From assembly GCA_033344795.1 (NCBI GenBank), contig JAWPMS010000001.1:1178001-1242000 (forward strand): a stretch of DNA of 64,000 nt. Reading direction: 5' to 3'. Shown in pieces: positions 25,658 to 34,494 of this stretch. Origin of the DNA: SHLQ01 sp033344795 (lineage in GTDB: Bacteria; Actinomycetota; Acidimicrobiia; Acidimicrobiales; SHLQ01). The notes under the pieces were generated by a model. The model ran no database searches and was not told the DNA's origin. It saw only the letters and a list, made by a program, of their open reading frames with translations. Both the position numbers and the translations under genes were made by a program. Positions within the stretch are counted from its first letter, which is position 1, and each line of letters starts with the position of its first letter.

Positions 25658-27202
25658 ATGCGCAGCCTCCTCACTCGATTCGTAGTACTCGCCCTCCTCG
25701 CGTCCACGCTGTCTTTGGCCGCCCAGACCACGCAGAGCGAGGCGTCTGCTCAGGCGACGTTCAGTACCGAGCAGGCCAAACGCGAGGCGATTCACGAGAT
25801 CTATCAAGATCTCCTCGGGAGACAAGCCCGCCAAGACGAACTCGACCGCTTCACCCCACGACTCGGTGTCGGACAGACCGAAAATGATGTGCGTGCCCGA
25901 GTCCTTGCGTCGCGAGCCTTCTTTCGTGAGGTTGCGGGCAAGACGCGAGCCGGATTTGTCCGCGCGCTCTATCAAGAAGTCGAAGGACGGGCGCCCACGA
26001 CCGGCGAGTTGACGCGAGGCAAGCGGCTGCTGTTCCGGAGCACCAAGTCGCTCGTGGGTCGCCGACTCGTTCTGGCCGACCAGGTGTTGACCCGCGCCGC
26101 CTACAACCCAGACGGATTCGGGGTGACCGAGCTGGTATTGCACAAGAACGCAGCAGGGCTGATCACCCGTTTCGCGTTCGAAGTAGATGCTCCGATCCGG
26201 CCTGACGAGGTCACGCTGACCGTGAGCATCAAAGGACAGATGCAATCGGGCGCTGTCAGAGTGCGAGCGTTCGAAAACATCGTCTCGCTCGTTCCCGACC
26301 AACCCGTTCCCGTCGACGGGAAGATCGTGGGGCTCGTATTCGTGCGGAGCGGTGACACCCTTCGAATCGCTGATCTGTCTACGCCTGCCCGCCGACTTCC
26401 TCCCCGAGTCATACCCGACAACTCCAAGTGGCCCGAACGCGTCTTTGCCGATCAACGGATCGTGGCGTACTACGGCAATCACCTTTCCCCGTTGCTTGGC
26501 GTGCTCGGCGAGACTGGGCCAGAAGGTGCGGTTCCCCGGGTGAAGGCCGCTGCGGCACGATTCGACGAACCCCAGAAGAAGGCAACCGGCGCCTTTGAGA
26601 TGATCGTCACCGTCGCGCAAGCGTCGGCTGGTGGGGATGGCAATTACAGCCACCCGTCCAAGCTCGAGGATGTGTCCCGTTGGATCGACGTCGCCGAACG
26701 GGAAGGGTTGTACGTCATCTTGGACATCCAGCCGGGGCGGAGCGACTTTCTCACCGAGACGGTGAGATACCGAGAGCTCCTCCTACGACCGAACGTGGGT
26801 CTGGCCCTTGACCCCGAATGGAGGATGGGACCCACACAACGACCAGGACAGACCGTTGGTTCGGTCACTGCAGCCGAGGTCAACCAGGTCTCGAAGTGGT
26901 TGTCCGACCTCGTGATCGAAAACGATCTTCCGGAAAAGATGTTCATCCTTCATCAGTTCCAGTCACGCATGATCAAGAACCGCGAACAGGTGGTGGATCG
27001 GCCCGGTCTCGCAACGGTCATCCACGCCGACGGCTTCGGGGGACGAGCGATCAAACTGCAGACCTACTCGATCATCAAGGTGGGTCCACCGCTCTACAAC
27101 GGGTTCAAACTGTTCATCGACGAGGACACCAGAATCTTCCAACCGCGCGAGGTTCTCGCGTTCGACTCGGTACCCGTACCGGACCTGATCACCTACCAGT
27201 AG
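25658..27202 (+). CDS. Secreted DUF4214-like protein with barrel-like C-terminal domain
   Basis: A 514-residue exported protein. A signal peptide (LLTRFVVLALLASTLSLAA) is followed by a DUF4214-like helical region (about 40-150; AIHEIYQDLLGRQARQDELD and FVRALYQEVEGRAPTTGEL). A beta-rich region (about 150-250) precedes a long C-terminal domain with RIVAYYGNHLSPLLGVLGE, GLYVILDIQPGRSDF and VGLALDPEWRMG, which looks like a TIM-barrel glycosidase-type fold. Acidic catalytic residues could be in DPEW and the FIDED segment. The substrate is unknown. The gene starts 104 bases from the divergent selenoprotein candidate. Confidence 0.75.
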   Translation: MRSLLTRFVVLALLASTLSLAAQTTQSEASAQATFSTEQAKREAIHEIYQDLLGRQARQDELDRFTPRLGVGQTENDVRARVLASRAFFREVAGKTRAGFVRALYQEVEGRAPTTGELTRGKRLLFRSTKSLVGRRLVLADQVLTRAAYNPDGFGVTELVLHKNAAGLITRFAFEVDAPIRPDEVTLTVSIKGQMQSGAVRVRAFENIVSLVPDQPVPVDGKIVGLVFVRSGDTLRIADLSTPARRLPPRVIPDNSKWPERVFADQRIVAYYGNHLSPLLGVLGETGPEGAVPRVKAAAARFDEPQKKATGAFEMIVTVAQASAGGDGNYSHPSKLEDVSRWIDVAEREGLYVILDIQPGRSDFLTETVRYRELLLRPNVGLALDPEWRMGPTQRPGQTVGSVTAAEVNQVSKWLSDLVIENDLPEKMFILHQFQSRMIKNREQVVDRPGLATVIHADGFGGRAIKLQTYSIIKVGPPLYNGFKLFIDEDTRIFQPREVLAFDSVPVPDLITYQ

Positions 27203-27341
27203 GCAGCGTTTACCGCGGCCTGTTAGGGCTTCGCTCGGGGAATTTCGCAATTCATCTGCTAAAACACGTGTGTCCACTTCGGTAGACGATCAAAAATATC
27301 GGGCTGCGGCGAGGGTGGCCTGCTTCTCAGGAGGAGCAAAA

Positions 27342-27917
27342 ATGGGAGTATTCGATTTCGTTCGCAACGCAGGTGCGAAGATTGGCATCGGCAAAAGCAC
27401 CGATGAAATTGCCGAAGAAGCGCAGGCAGAACGTGATGCCGCAGCAGCTGAGGCAGCCGCACGACGCAACAAGGCCAAAGAGCGAATGCGCGCTCGCGCA
27501 GACGCCAAGCGCACGGCCGAAAACGCCGAGAAGCGCAAGGAAGCTCGCAAATCGGTCGAGCTCGAGAAGTACGTTCGCGACATGGGCCTCGAGGTCTCCG
27601 GTCTCGACATTCGTTTCGATGACGGCACCGCATACATCGACGGCGAGACCGCCGATGCAGCAACCAAGGAGCGGGTCATCCTTGCAGTTGGCAACGCGCA
27701 GGGTGTCTCGCAGGTCGACGAGAGCCTGACCGTCGCACAAGACGATGGCAGCGAGTCCGAGATGTACGTCGTCGAAAAGGGTGACACGTTGTGGGCAATC
27801 GCAACTGCGACCTACGGCGATGGAAGCCGCTACCCAGAGATCTTTGAAGCAAACAAGCCAATGCTCACGGATCCCGACCTGATCTTCCCTGGTCAGGTTC
27901 TGCGCATTCCTCAGTAA
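27342..27917 (+). CDS. BON-LysM domain protein (Kbp/YgaU-like)
   Basis: A 191-residue protein. After a charged, Ala-rich coiled-coil-like segment (about 20-80; AEEAQAERDAAAAEAAARR), a BON domain (about 88-135; VSGLDIRFDDGTAYIDGE, ERVILAVGNAQGVSQVDE) is followed by a C-terminal LysM domain (about 143-190; MYVVEKGDTLWAIATATYGD, PDLIFPGQVLRIP). This is the order in E. coli Kbp, a cytoplasmic potassium-binding protein. A strong AGGAGGAG site precedes ATG 27342. The extra N-terminal helical segment is unusual for Kbp. Confidence 0.88.
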   Translation: MGVFDFVRNAGAKIGIGKSTDEIAEEAQAERDAAAAEAAARRNKAKERMRARADAKRTAENAEKRKEARKSVELEKYVRDMGLEVSGLDIRFDDGTAYIDGETADAATKERVILAVGNAQGVSQVDESLTVAQDDGSESEMYVVEKGDTLWAIATATYGDGSRYPEIFEANKPMLTDPDLIFPGQVLRIPQ

Positions 27918-27935
27918 CACTTTTGTTTGAACGAG

Positions 27936-27974
27936 CTGTGGGCCCCGCCGATAGGTGGGGCCCACAGTCGTTTT
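27936..27974 (+). terminator. Rho-independent terminator after the BON-LysM gene
   Basis: Perfect 11-base arms CTGTGGGCCCC (27936-27946) and GGGGCCCACAG (27957-27967) with a 10-base loop, followed by TCGTTTT. It lies 18 bases after the BON-LysM stop and before the malonyl-CoA decarboxylase start, so the two genes are separate units. Confidence 0.85.
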
Positions 27975-27989
27975 CGTGAGCTGCCCATC

Positions 27990-29204
27990 ATGCGTGATCT
28001 TGATCTCATCATTCAGCAGACAACACACGCTCTTCTTCGTCTACGCGGAGAAACCGCCGAGCTCTCGCTGGCCTCCCAATTCGTCAAACGATTCGCCGCA
28101 CTCGACTCGGAAGGTGTCGATACCTTCTTCACCTTTCTGCTCGAGGAGCTCGGGCCCGACGAAGAGGCGGTCAGCCGCGCGATCGAGGCGTATCAGACAA
28201 CCGGTGAACAGACGGCACTCGCCGATCTGGCTGACGCAGCGGAGTCGAATCGACTCCACCTGTTCAGACGAATCAACGTCGCCCCCGGTGGAATCTCCAG
28301 CTTGTTGTCGATGCGCACTGCACTGCTCAACCGGCGGCACCACCGGCCAGAGCTAGGCCCCATCGAACGCGACCTTTCCCACCTGCTTCGCTCGTGGTTC
28401 AATCGCGGCTTCCTCGAACTGCGAAAACTCGACTGGGAGACGCCTGCGCACATCCTGGAAAAGTTGATCGAATATGAAGCCGTTCATGAAATTCAGGGGT
28501 GGTCCGATCTCCAACGGCGACTTGCACCTGACCGACGTGCGTTCGGCTTCTTTCATCCGTCGTTGCCAAACGAACCGATCATCTTCGTCGAGGTTGCACT
28601 CACGACAGGTATGGCGAGCTCGATTCAGTCTCTGCTCGATTCCGAGCCAGAACCGGTCAGCGAACAGACCGACTGCGCGATGTTCTATTCGATCACGAAC
28701 TGTCAGTCCGGTTTGCGCGGAATCTCGTTTGGGAGTTTTCTCATCAAGCAGGTAACGGCCGAGCTGCAAGCCGAACTGCCACAAATTCACACATTTTCCA
28801 CACTCTCTCCGATCCCTGGATTCGCTGCTTGGCTCGAAAATGAGGTCAGCGAAGGAAGCCCGATCGATATCGACGACCGTGCCGAGGTCGAAGCGGCATG
28901 CGCTCGATACCTCGTGGGCACACGGCACAAGAACTTGCCTGTGGACGCTGTGGCTCGATTCCATCTACGCAACGGAGCTCGAGTCGAACGGTTGAACTGG
29001 CAAGGTGACGTCTCGGACAAGGGTCGCCGCGAGTCGCACACGATGCTGGTGAACTACCTGTACTCAGGCCAAGATCTCGAAGCGAATCACGATGCATTGG
29101 TTCTCGATGGCGTCATCGTGGCCTCATCGTCGGTGATTTCGCTCGCCGACGGTGCAATCGACGAAGGTTCGGTAGTCGAGTCTCCATCCGACGTCATCTT
29201 CTGA
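27990..29204 (+). CDS. Malonyl-CoA decarboxylase
   Basis: A 404-residue enzyme that converts malonyl-CoA to acetyl-CoA and CO2. The N-terminal helical domain (about 1-100) leads to LRKLDWETPAHILEKLIEYE and VHEIQGWSDLQRRLAPDRR. The catalytic acetyltransferase-like domain has FFHPSLPNEPIIFVEVALT, FYSITNCQSGLRGISFG and HTFSTLSPIPGFAAWL (Ser-His region). The ATG at 27990 was chosen because the longer frame starts inside the terminator. ribA follows after 6 bases and may be co-transcribed. The gene suggests breakdown of malonate or control of malonyl-CoA levels. Confidence 0.93.
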   Translation: MRDLDLIIQQTTHALLRLRGETAELSLASQFVKRFAALDSEGVDTFFTFLLEELGPDEEAVSRAIEAYQTTGEQTALADLADAAESNRLHLFRRINVAPGGISSLLSMRTALLNRRHHRPELGPIERDLSHLLRSWFNRGFLELRKLDWETPAHILEKLIEYEAVHEIQGWSDLQRRLAPDRRAFGFFHPSLPNEPIIFVEVALTTGMASSIQSLLDSEPEPVSEQTDCAMFYSITNCQSGLRGISFGSFLIKQVTAELQAELPQIHTFSTLSPIPGFAAWLENEVSEGSPIDIDDRAEVEAACARYLVGTRHKNLPVDAVARFHLRNGARVERLNWQGDVSDKGRRESHTMLVNYLYSGQDLEANHDALVLDGVIVASSSVISLADGAIDEGSVVESPSDVIF

Positions 29205-29210
29205 CGAGTT

Positions 29211-29852
29211 GTGGCTCGTCGAAGCGGCGGGCACGCTGATGGCATCGCAACTGATCGCACCATCGTCGAGTGCCTCGCACAGGCAACTATTCCGACAGTC
29301 CACGGAGACTTCACTGCACACGCATATCGCTCCGTGGCAGACGGTCGCGAACACCTCGCCTACACGATGGGCAACGTCGCCGATGCTGTCTCTCCCCTGG
29401 TTCGACTGCACTCCGAGTGCCTGACGGGGGATGTGCTCGGTTCGCAGCGGTGTGATTGCGGTCAGCAACTCGACCACGCGCTCGCAGAGATTGCGCTCGA
29501 TACGTGCGGCGCACTGGTCTACCTACGCGGGCACGAGGGCAGAGGGATAGGACTTGCCAACAAGATTCGGGCGTATGCCCTGCAGGATCTCGACGGGCTC
29601 GACACCATCGATGCCAATACGGTGCAAGGACTCCCGATCGACAGCCGCGACTATCAGATCGGGGCCGCGATTCTGCACGACCTCGGTGTCTCGAGCTTGC
29701 GTCTCCTCACGAACAACCCACAAAAGACGATTGCCCTGCGACAACACGGTATTGAAGTCACCGAACAACTGCCCGTGATCACGGCAGCAAATGAGCACAA
29801 TTCACGCTACTTGTCCACCAAGCGTGACCGCCTGGGCCACACGCTCACTTGA
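29211..29852 (+). CDS. ribA: GTP cyclohydrolase II
   Basis: A 213-residue stand-alone enzyme opening the GTP ring in the first step of riboflavin synthesis. Zinc ligands are in SECLTGDVLGSQRCDCGQQL; the catalytic motif is LRGHEGRGIGLANKI; the C-terminal part has RLLTNNPQKTIAL. Most actinobacteria carry RibA fused to DHBP synthase (RibBA); here only the GTP cyclohydrolase part is present, placed after malonyl-CoA decarboxylase and not with other rib genes, so it may be a second copy or serve another pathway. The start is GTG 29211. Confidence 0.92.
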   Translation: MARRSGGHADGIATDRTIVECLAQATIPTVHGDFTAHAYRSVADGREHLAYTMGNVADAVSPLVRLHSECLTGDVLGSQRCDCGQQLDHALAEIALDTCGALVYLRGHEGRGIGLANKIRAYALQDLDGLDTIDANTVQGLPIDSRDYQIGAAILHDLGVSSLRLLTNNPQKTIALRQHGIEVTEQLPVITAANEHNSRYLSTKRDRLGHTLT

Positions 29853-29996
29853 GACGAGAGCCAGTCGAACACAAACGCCAAAGTTGCTCTGGGTGAAAAT
29901 TTGCCCAACTATCATTTTTGGTTGGTGAACAATCGAAAAGTCGCTCTTAGGGTGAGCACGCCCGGTTGGAGAACCGCCGTCTCCGGCTCGGGAAGT

Positions 29997-30038
29997 CCCC
30001 GGTCGCGTTCCGCCATGCGGCCGGGGGCGTTAATTTTT
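29997..30038 (+). terminator. Terminator between ribA and the convergent oxidoreductase gene
   Basis: Ten-base arms (29997-30006 and 30017-30026, one G-T pair) are followed by CGTTAATTTTT on the plus strand. A smaller hairpin (CCCG/GGAGA arms, 29961-29992) lies just upstream. The stop codon of the minus-strand oxidoreductase (30030-30032) overlaps the T-run. Confidence 0.7.
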
Positions 30039-33000
30039 GCTGTCACCCAAAAGTGCGTCGACCCGAGACAAGAATTGCGTCTGGTACTCCTTCGCACGAC
30101 TCCATTTCAGCGCTTCGAAGCCGCGCACGTGATCCGGTAGTTCAGCCAAGCCAATCACCGCGTCAACCTCGACCGGTCGGCTCGACGCAAGCGCGTCGCA
30201 CATGGCCTCGATGCCACCCTCGTACTCGTCGATCAGGACTCGCTCCAACCTCCGCAAGGGAGCGCGGCCGAATGGATCGAACCTCGTACCACGAAGACCC
30301 TTGGATCTTGCAAGGGCAACGAACATCGGCCGCGACGTTGACCCGAATCGCAGCTTGCGATCGAGTCCGAGTGCCGAGAGTGCAGGCGGATGAAGATGCC
30401 ACTTCACCGTCGATTCGTTTGCACCCGTTATGCGTTTTGCCGCTTGCATTCCGTCGGGGCGCAGCATCAACCGAGCCACCTCGTACTCATCCTTGTAGGT
30501 CAGCAACTTGTGAAACCCGCGCGCCACCGCCATCGCCAATCCAATGCCGCCCACCGTGAAGGCGCGCTCGACGAGACGGACGAGACGCTCTCCCTGCGCG
30601 ACGTCTTGATGCGCAACCGCATCACCGGTGAGCATCTCCAACTCGAGTCGCTCGCTGGACGGAAGCTCGAGATGCGCAATCGCCGTCCTCAGGTTCTCCG
30701 GAATCGGATCCCGGTCGACCGAGGGCATCTCGCTCACCTCCAGAAGCGCGTAGACATCGTCGCGTGCGTGCCACAATCGACGACCCCACTCGAGTGCCAA
30801 TTCGTTGGCCTCGACAGCCACTCCGTTCAGCTCGATCGCTTGCCGTACAGCATCCAGTTCGAGCGGGATTGCGCCCGACTGGAGCGCAGCTCCGAGAAGC
30901 AACATGTTGGCCGTCGCCGGCGTTCCCGTCAGTCCGTCAGCGAGAGCGGTCGCACCGATCGTGAATGGCGGCTGGCCCGTCTCCGCAGTGAAGCGATCCG
31001 AGAGCACGTTGTCCGCTGGGGTCTCGATCGTTGGATTGGTGACCTGGCGTCCCGTGGGGGTTCCGGTGCTCGAGGCGAAGACCTGCGTTCCAGCTCGCAT
31101 ACCCGCTAGGGCACTGCCGCTGACGCCCACGAGTCGATCGAATGCCAAGGCGACGTCGATCTGACGTTCGCCAGGCGCGTTCGTTCGATTTTTCCTTGCT
31201 GCCTCGGTCGACTGTGTGACGATCGTGAGATCGCTGATGACGGGACCGGCCTTCTGGGAAAGGCCGGTCTGGTCGAGGCCAAGAGCGGTGAAGCCCGAGA
31301 TCGTGGCCGCAGTGCCTATCACCTGGGCCACCGTCACGACCCCGGTGCCGCCGATACCCGCGAGTCGCAACACCGTCGTCTCGATGGTCGGATCGGGCTC
31401 CGGTACAGAAATGATCGTCGGGTCGGGCAACGCGCTGCCGGCGATCGAACCGACCGCATCGTCCTCCACATCGACGGTCATGAAGGCTGGGCAATCACCC
31501 TGCAGGCATGAGAGGTCGAGATTGCAACTGGCCTGATCAATCGTGGTCTTTCGGCCAAGTGGTGTTTCGACCGGCTGCACCGACAAACAACTGCTCACAT
31601 CGCCACAATCACCGCAGCCCTCACATATCCGGTGGTTGATCACCACCCGAGTCTTGGGCGTATCGAGCGTCTTGCGCTTTCTTGCGCGACGAACCTCCGC
31701 CGCACAGTCCTGGTCATGTATGAGCACGGTGACGCCCGGAATGATCGCCAATTCTCGTTGCACTTCGAGAATCTTGGTCCGGTCGTGGACGGTCACTCCG
31801 CCTGGCAGCGAGACTCGACGATACGAATCCACGTCGTCGGTGGTGATCGAGACCTTCTTGACGCCGTGCTCGAGCAGAATCGACGCCAATGACGCTGGTT
31901 GGACCCGGTGAGAGGTTTCCTGCCCACCGGTCATCGCCACGGTGTGGTTGTACAAGATCTTGAATGTGACGTTCGCACCAGCCCCAATGGCGGCTTGGAC
32001 AGCGAGTTGCCCGGAGTGAAAGTACGTGCCGTCGCCGAAGTTCTGAAAGACGTGTGTGGTGTCGACGAAACGTTCCATGCCCAGCCACTGCGCACCTTCA
32101 TTGCCCATGGCGGTGATGCCGATGCTGTCGCCGACTCGCTCCTCATCCATCAAGAGCGTCATTCCGTGGCATCCAGTTCCCATACCGACCACGCTCCCTT
32201 CTGGCACCTTCGTCCCCCAGTTGTGGGGGCAGCCCGAACAAAAGAACGGCGCTCGTTGCACCGCCAGTGGGATACGGGTTGGCTTCTTCGGTGGTTCGGG
32301 GGCGAGGCGATCGCCGAGCCTTTTCTCGAGCCGAGAGCGCAGCGCTTGAATGATGTGATCAGCGTCGAGACGACCGTATGACTGCAGCAACTGCACGCCC
32401 TCGTTGTCGGTCTTGCCAACGACCCGTGGTCGCATCGACGTCGGGTACAGGGCATCTCGAACCAAACGTTCGAGCGTTGGATTCTTCTCTTCAATGACGA
32501 AGATCTCTTCGAGACCATTGGCGAAGTGCACGATCGACTGGGTATCGAACGGAATCGGCATGCGCAGATTGAGCAACCGAATCCCAGCTCGAGAGATGTC
32601 ATCCAGGGACGAAAGCCCCAAACGACGCAGCGCTTCGCGCACTTCACCAAACGTGAAGCCCGTCGCCACTATCCCAATCCATGCATCCGAGGGGTTCGAC
32701 GGGGTCTGGTTGAGTTTGTTCTCAACCCCGTACCGAAGGGCGAGTGCACTACGAATCTCATGGAACTCTCGTTCAACTTCGACCATCCTTGGCCCAAGAA
32801 ATTGCGCCGACGGCTTCGAACGCCAGACCTGGCCTTCGACGATCTGTTGCGGGATCACCGGCTCTGCGTGAAGTACGGGAAGGTGGACGGTTGCGGTCCC
32901 ATCAGCCACGGCTGTGACGACCTTCAGCGCAGACCACAGACCGGTGGCACGTGACATTGCAATGCCGTGGAGTCCTAGCTCCAAACACTCCGCCGGGTCT

Positions 33001-33545
33001 CTCGGATACAGAATCGGCATGTGTAGATCCACCAGGGCGGCGTCCGACGACGATGGCATGGTCGATGACTTCGCAGACGGATCGTCGCCAACCAGCGCCA
33101 GCGCTCCTCCAAGGGCGCTCGATCCGGCAAACACACCATGTCGCAACGCGTCAGTCGCGCGATCGAGACCCGGCGCCTTGCCGTACCAAATGCCGACGAT
33201 TCCGTCGTACTGCACGTCCGGCCGCTCCGCGGCCAGCTGTGAACCCATCACCGCACTCGCGCCCAGCTCCTCGTTCACGGCGGGAAGATGCTCGATAGCG
33301 AACTCGCCCCCCATCGTCTTCAACATTCTCGCCATCTCGAGATCGAATCCCCCGAGTGGAGAACCGGGATATCCCGAGACGAAGGCCGCCGTGTTGAGCC
33401 CGACGGCGCGGTCCCGTCGCAACTGTTCGCTGGGGATTCTCGCCAGCGCCTGAACACCTGACAGGAACACCGAGCCTTCGGCCGCCAAGTACCGATCACT
33501 CAGTGAGTACTCACGTGATACATCTGACGTACGATTTATACCCAT
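30030..33545 (-). CDS. Indolepyruvate:ferredoxin oxidoreductase family protein (fused)
   Basis: A 1171-residue fusion of the alpha and beta type subunits of 2-oxoacid:ferredoxin oxidoreductases. The N-terminal half has the pyrimidine domain (VSGYPGSPLGGFD) and the TPP domain (about 430-560; CSGCPHNWGTK, GMGTGCHGMTLLMD). A ferredoxin-like cluster follows (RICEGCGDCGDVSSCLS, CNLDLSCLQGDCPAF). The C-terminal gamma domain starts near LAGIGGTGVVTVAQVIG. It decarboxylates aryl or branched-chain 2-oxoacids to acyl-CoA and reduces ferredoxin. TATGAT ends 6 bases before the ATG with no ribosome site, suggesting a leaderless mRNA. Confidence 0.93.
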   Translation of the reverse strand: MGINRTSDVSREYSLSDRYLAAEGSVFLSGVQALARIPSEQLRRDRAVGLNTAAFVSGYPGSPLGGFDLEMARMLKTMGGEFAIEHLPAVNEELGASAVMGSQLAAERPDVQYDGIVGIWYGKAPGLDRATDALRHGVFAGSSALGGALALVGDDPSAKSSTMPSSSDAALVDLHMPILYPRDPAECLELGLHGIAMSRATGLWSALKVVTAVADGTATVHLPVLHAEPVIPQQIVEGQVWRSKPSAQFLGPRMVEVEREFHEIRSALALRYGVENKLNQTPSNPSDAWIGIVATGFTFGEVREALRRLGLSSLDDISRAGIRLLNLRMPIPFDTQSIVHFANGLEEIFVIEEKNPTLERLVRDALYPTSMRPRVVGKTDNEGVQLLQSYGRLDADHIIQALRSRLEKRLGDRLAPEPPKKPTRIPLAVQRAPFFCSGCPHNWGTKVPEGSVVGMGTGCHGMTLLMDEERVGDSIGITAMGNEGAQWLGMERFVDTTHVFQNFGDGTYFHSGQLAVQAAIGAGANVTFKILYNHTVAMTGGQETSHRVQPASLASILLEHGVKKVSITTDDVDSYRRVSLPGGVTVHDRTKILEVQRELAIIPGVTVLIHDQDCAAEVRRARKRKTLDTPKTRVVINHRICEGCGDCGDVSSCLSVQPVETPLGRKTTIDQASCNLDLSCLQGDCPAFMTVDVEDDAVGSIAGSALPDPTIISVPEPDPTIETTVLRLAGIGGTGVVTVAQVIGTAATISGFTALGLDQTGLSQKAGPVISDLTIVTQSTEAARKNRTNAPGERQIDVALAFDRLVGVSGSALAGMRAGTQVFASSTGTPTGRQVTNPTIETPADNVLSDRFTAETGQPPFTIGATALADGLTGTPATANMLLLGAALQSGAIPLELDAVRQAIELNGVAVEANELALEWGRRLWHARDDVYALLEVSEMPSVDRDPIPENLRTAIAHLELPSSERLELEMLTGDAVAHQDVAQGERLVRLVERAFTVGGIGLAMAVARGFHKLLTYKDEYEVARLMLRPDGMQAAKRITGANESTVKWHLHPPALSALGLDRKLRFGSTSRPMFVALARSKGLRGTRFDPFGRAPLRRLERVLIDEYEGGIEAMCDALASSRPVEVDAVIGLAELPDHVRGFEALKWSRAKEYQTQFLSRVDALLGDSKN

Positions 33546-33601
33546 TCACGTATCATAATGACGTCCCGCCAGGGCGTGAAGAGCAACTCTGTCGCTCGTC
33601 G

Positions 33602-33826
33602 TCAACCAGACAGGAGCGTCGCAAGCGCCCATACGGTCATGATCAAGCCGATGCCGATGAACACCAACGTGCGAACGAGCGGTGGGCGCTCGAGGTCATT
33701 CTCGTCGAGATCGGGTGGCGGCTTCACAAGCGCAAAGCCGGGCCCGAGAACGAGTGCAGCGCCAAAGGCCAATGCCAGAAGAGGCAGGAAGTTGTCTCCA
33801 AGGAGCTCGACTTGGGCAAGCAGCAC
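33602..33826 (-). CDS. Small membrane protein of unknown function
   Basis: A 74-residue protein with two membrane helices: about 13-33 (FLPLLALAFGAALVLGPGFA) and about 52-72 (LVFIGIGLIMTVWALATLL), joined by an acidic Pro/Asp loop (KPPPDLDENDLERPP). It starts with GTG preceded by GAGAGGG. It lies 57 bases before the oxidoreductase gene on the same strand and may be in the same transcript, though a separate promoter upstream of the oxidoreductase seems present. No family recognised. Confidence 0.65.
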   Translation of the reverse strand: MLLAQVELLGDNFLPLLALAFGAALVLGPGFALVKPPPDLDENDLERPPLVRTLVFIGIGLIMTVWALATLLSG

Positions 33827-34494
33827 AATTCCCTCTCAAGATGTTCGAGATCGGTCCCGATGCTACTTGTGTCTGGTGATTCGCCCTCGCTGGACACGCA
33901 GTGGGATTCAGGGTGGGAGTCACGACTCCCTCCACGCATCACGCCAGAACTTCGGTCCTGGTCCGTGGCTTCCGCCCTCCCACGTTCCGATCACACCTCG
34001 ACACTTCCGGTCGAGATCCGGCGAAGCCGAGTTGGTCGCTCCGCGAGCTCCCGTGCGCGCTGGCAGCTCCTCGTGCGCATAGACACACATGTGACGACCG
34101 ACACAAGGGGTCTGACCCCTTTTTAGAAAAAGGGGTCAGACCCCTTGTTAGCTCGTGGGCTAGTGCCTACGCGGCAGCGGAGCTGGACTCAGCTGAACGC
34201 GTGAGCCTGTATGCGCACAGTCACCCGCCAGCACCGGACTGAGGAGGGACGACGAACGGCTGGCGGCCTCAAGGAATCCGCAGGATTCCCGCAGTCCGCA
34301 GAGCACACCGAGCCGAAGGCGAATGTGCGATTGCCGGGAGCGAAGCGGGAAACAGGGACCAGCGACCAGGCACGGCCTCCGGCAGGGCTCTTGTAACGAG
34401 CTAGTTCGAAGCTGCGGAGCCGGTTCGAGCGGGCACGGCCTCCGGCAGTCCACCGAGCATCGAGGAGCCGACAGGCGACGGATTGCGACCGCGG
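33827..34494. other. 668-base gene-free region with repeat debris
   Basis: No credible coding sequence is visible between the small membrane protein and dnaB. The region holds a very strong hairpin (34104-34147), a short hairpin GGAATCC-GCA-GGATTCC near 34275, and the 16-base sequence GCACGGCCTCCGGCAG twice (near 34370 and 34434). The composition is unlike the coding parts. I read it as an intergenic repeat or the remains of a mobile element; a small RNA cannot be excluded. Confidence 0.5.
34104..34147. repeat. Perfect 21-bp hairpin with GGGGTCAGACCCC core
   Basis: The arms 34104-34124 and 34127-34147 are exact inverted repeats with a 2-base loop (AG), containing CAAGGGGTCTGACCCC and its complement. 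The internal GGGGTC-GACCCC palindromes and near-zero loop make it a cruciform-type element. Such motifs occur as repeated extragenic palindromes in many bacteria; it could also act as a bidirectional terminator because of the T5/A5 centre. Confidence 0.75.

Noticed and set aside
33827..34494. tRNA, tmRNA or RNase P RNA in the gene-free region
   Set aside because: No T-loop GGTTCGA context with paired stems and no RNase P or tmRNA core motif was found.
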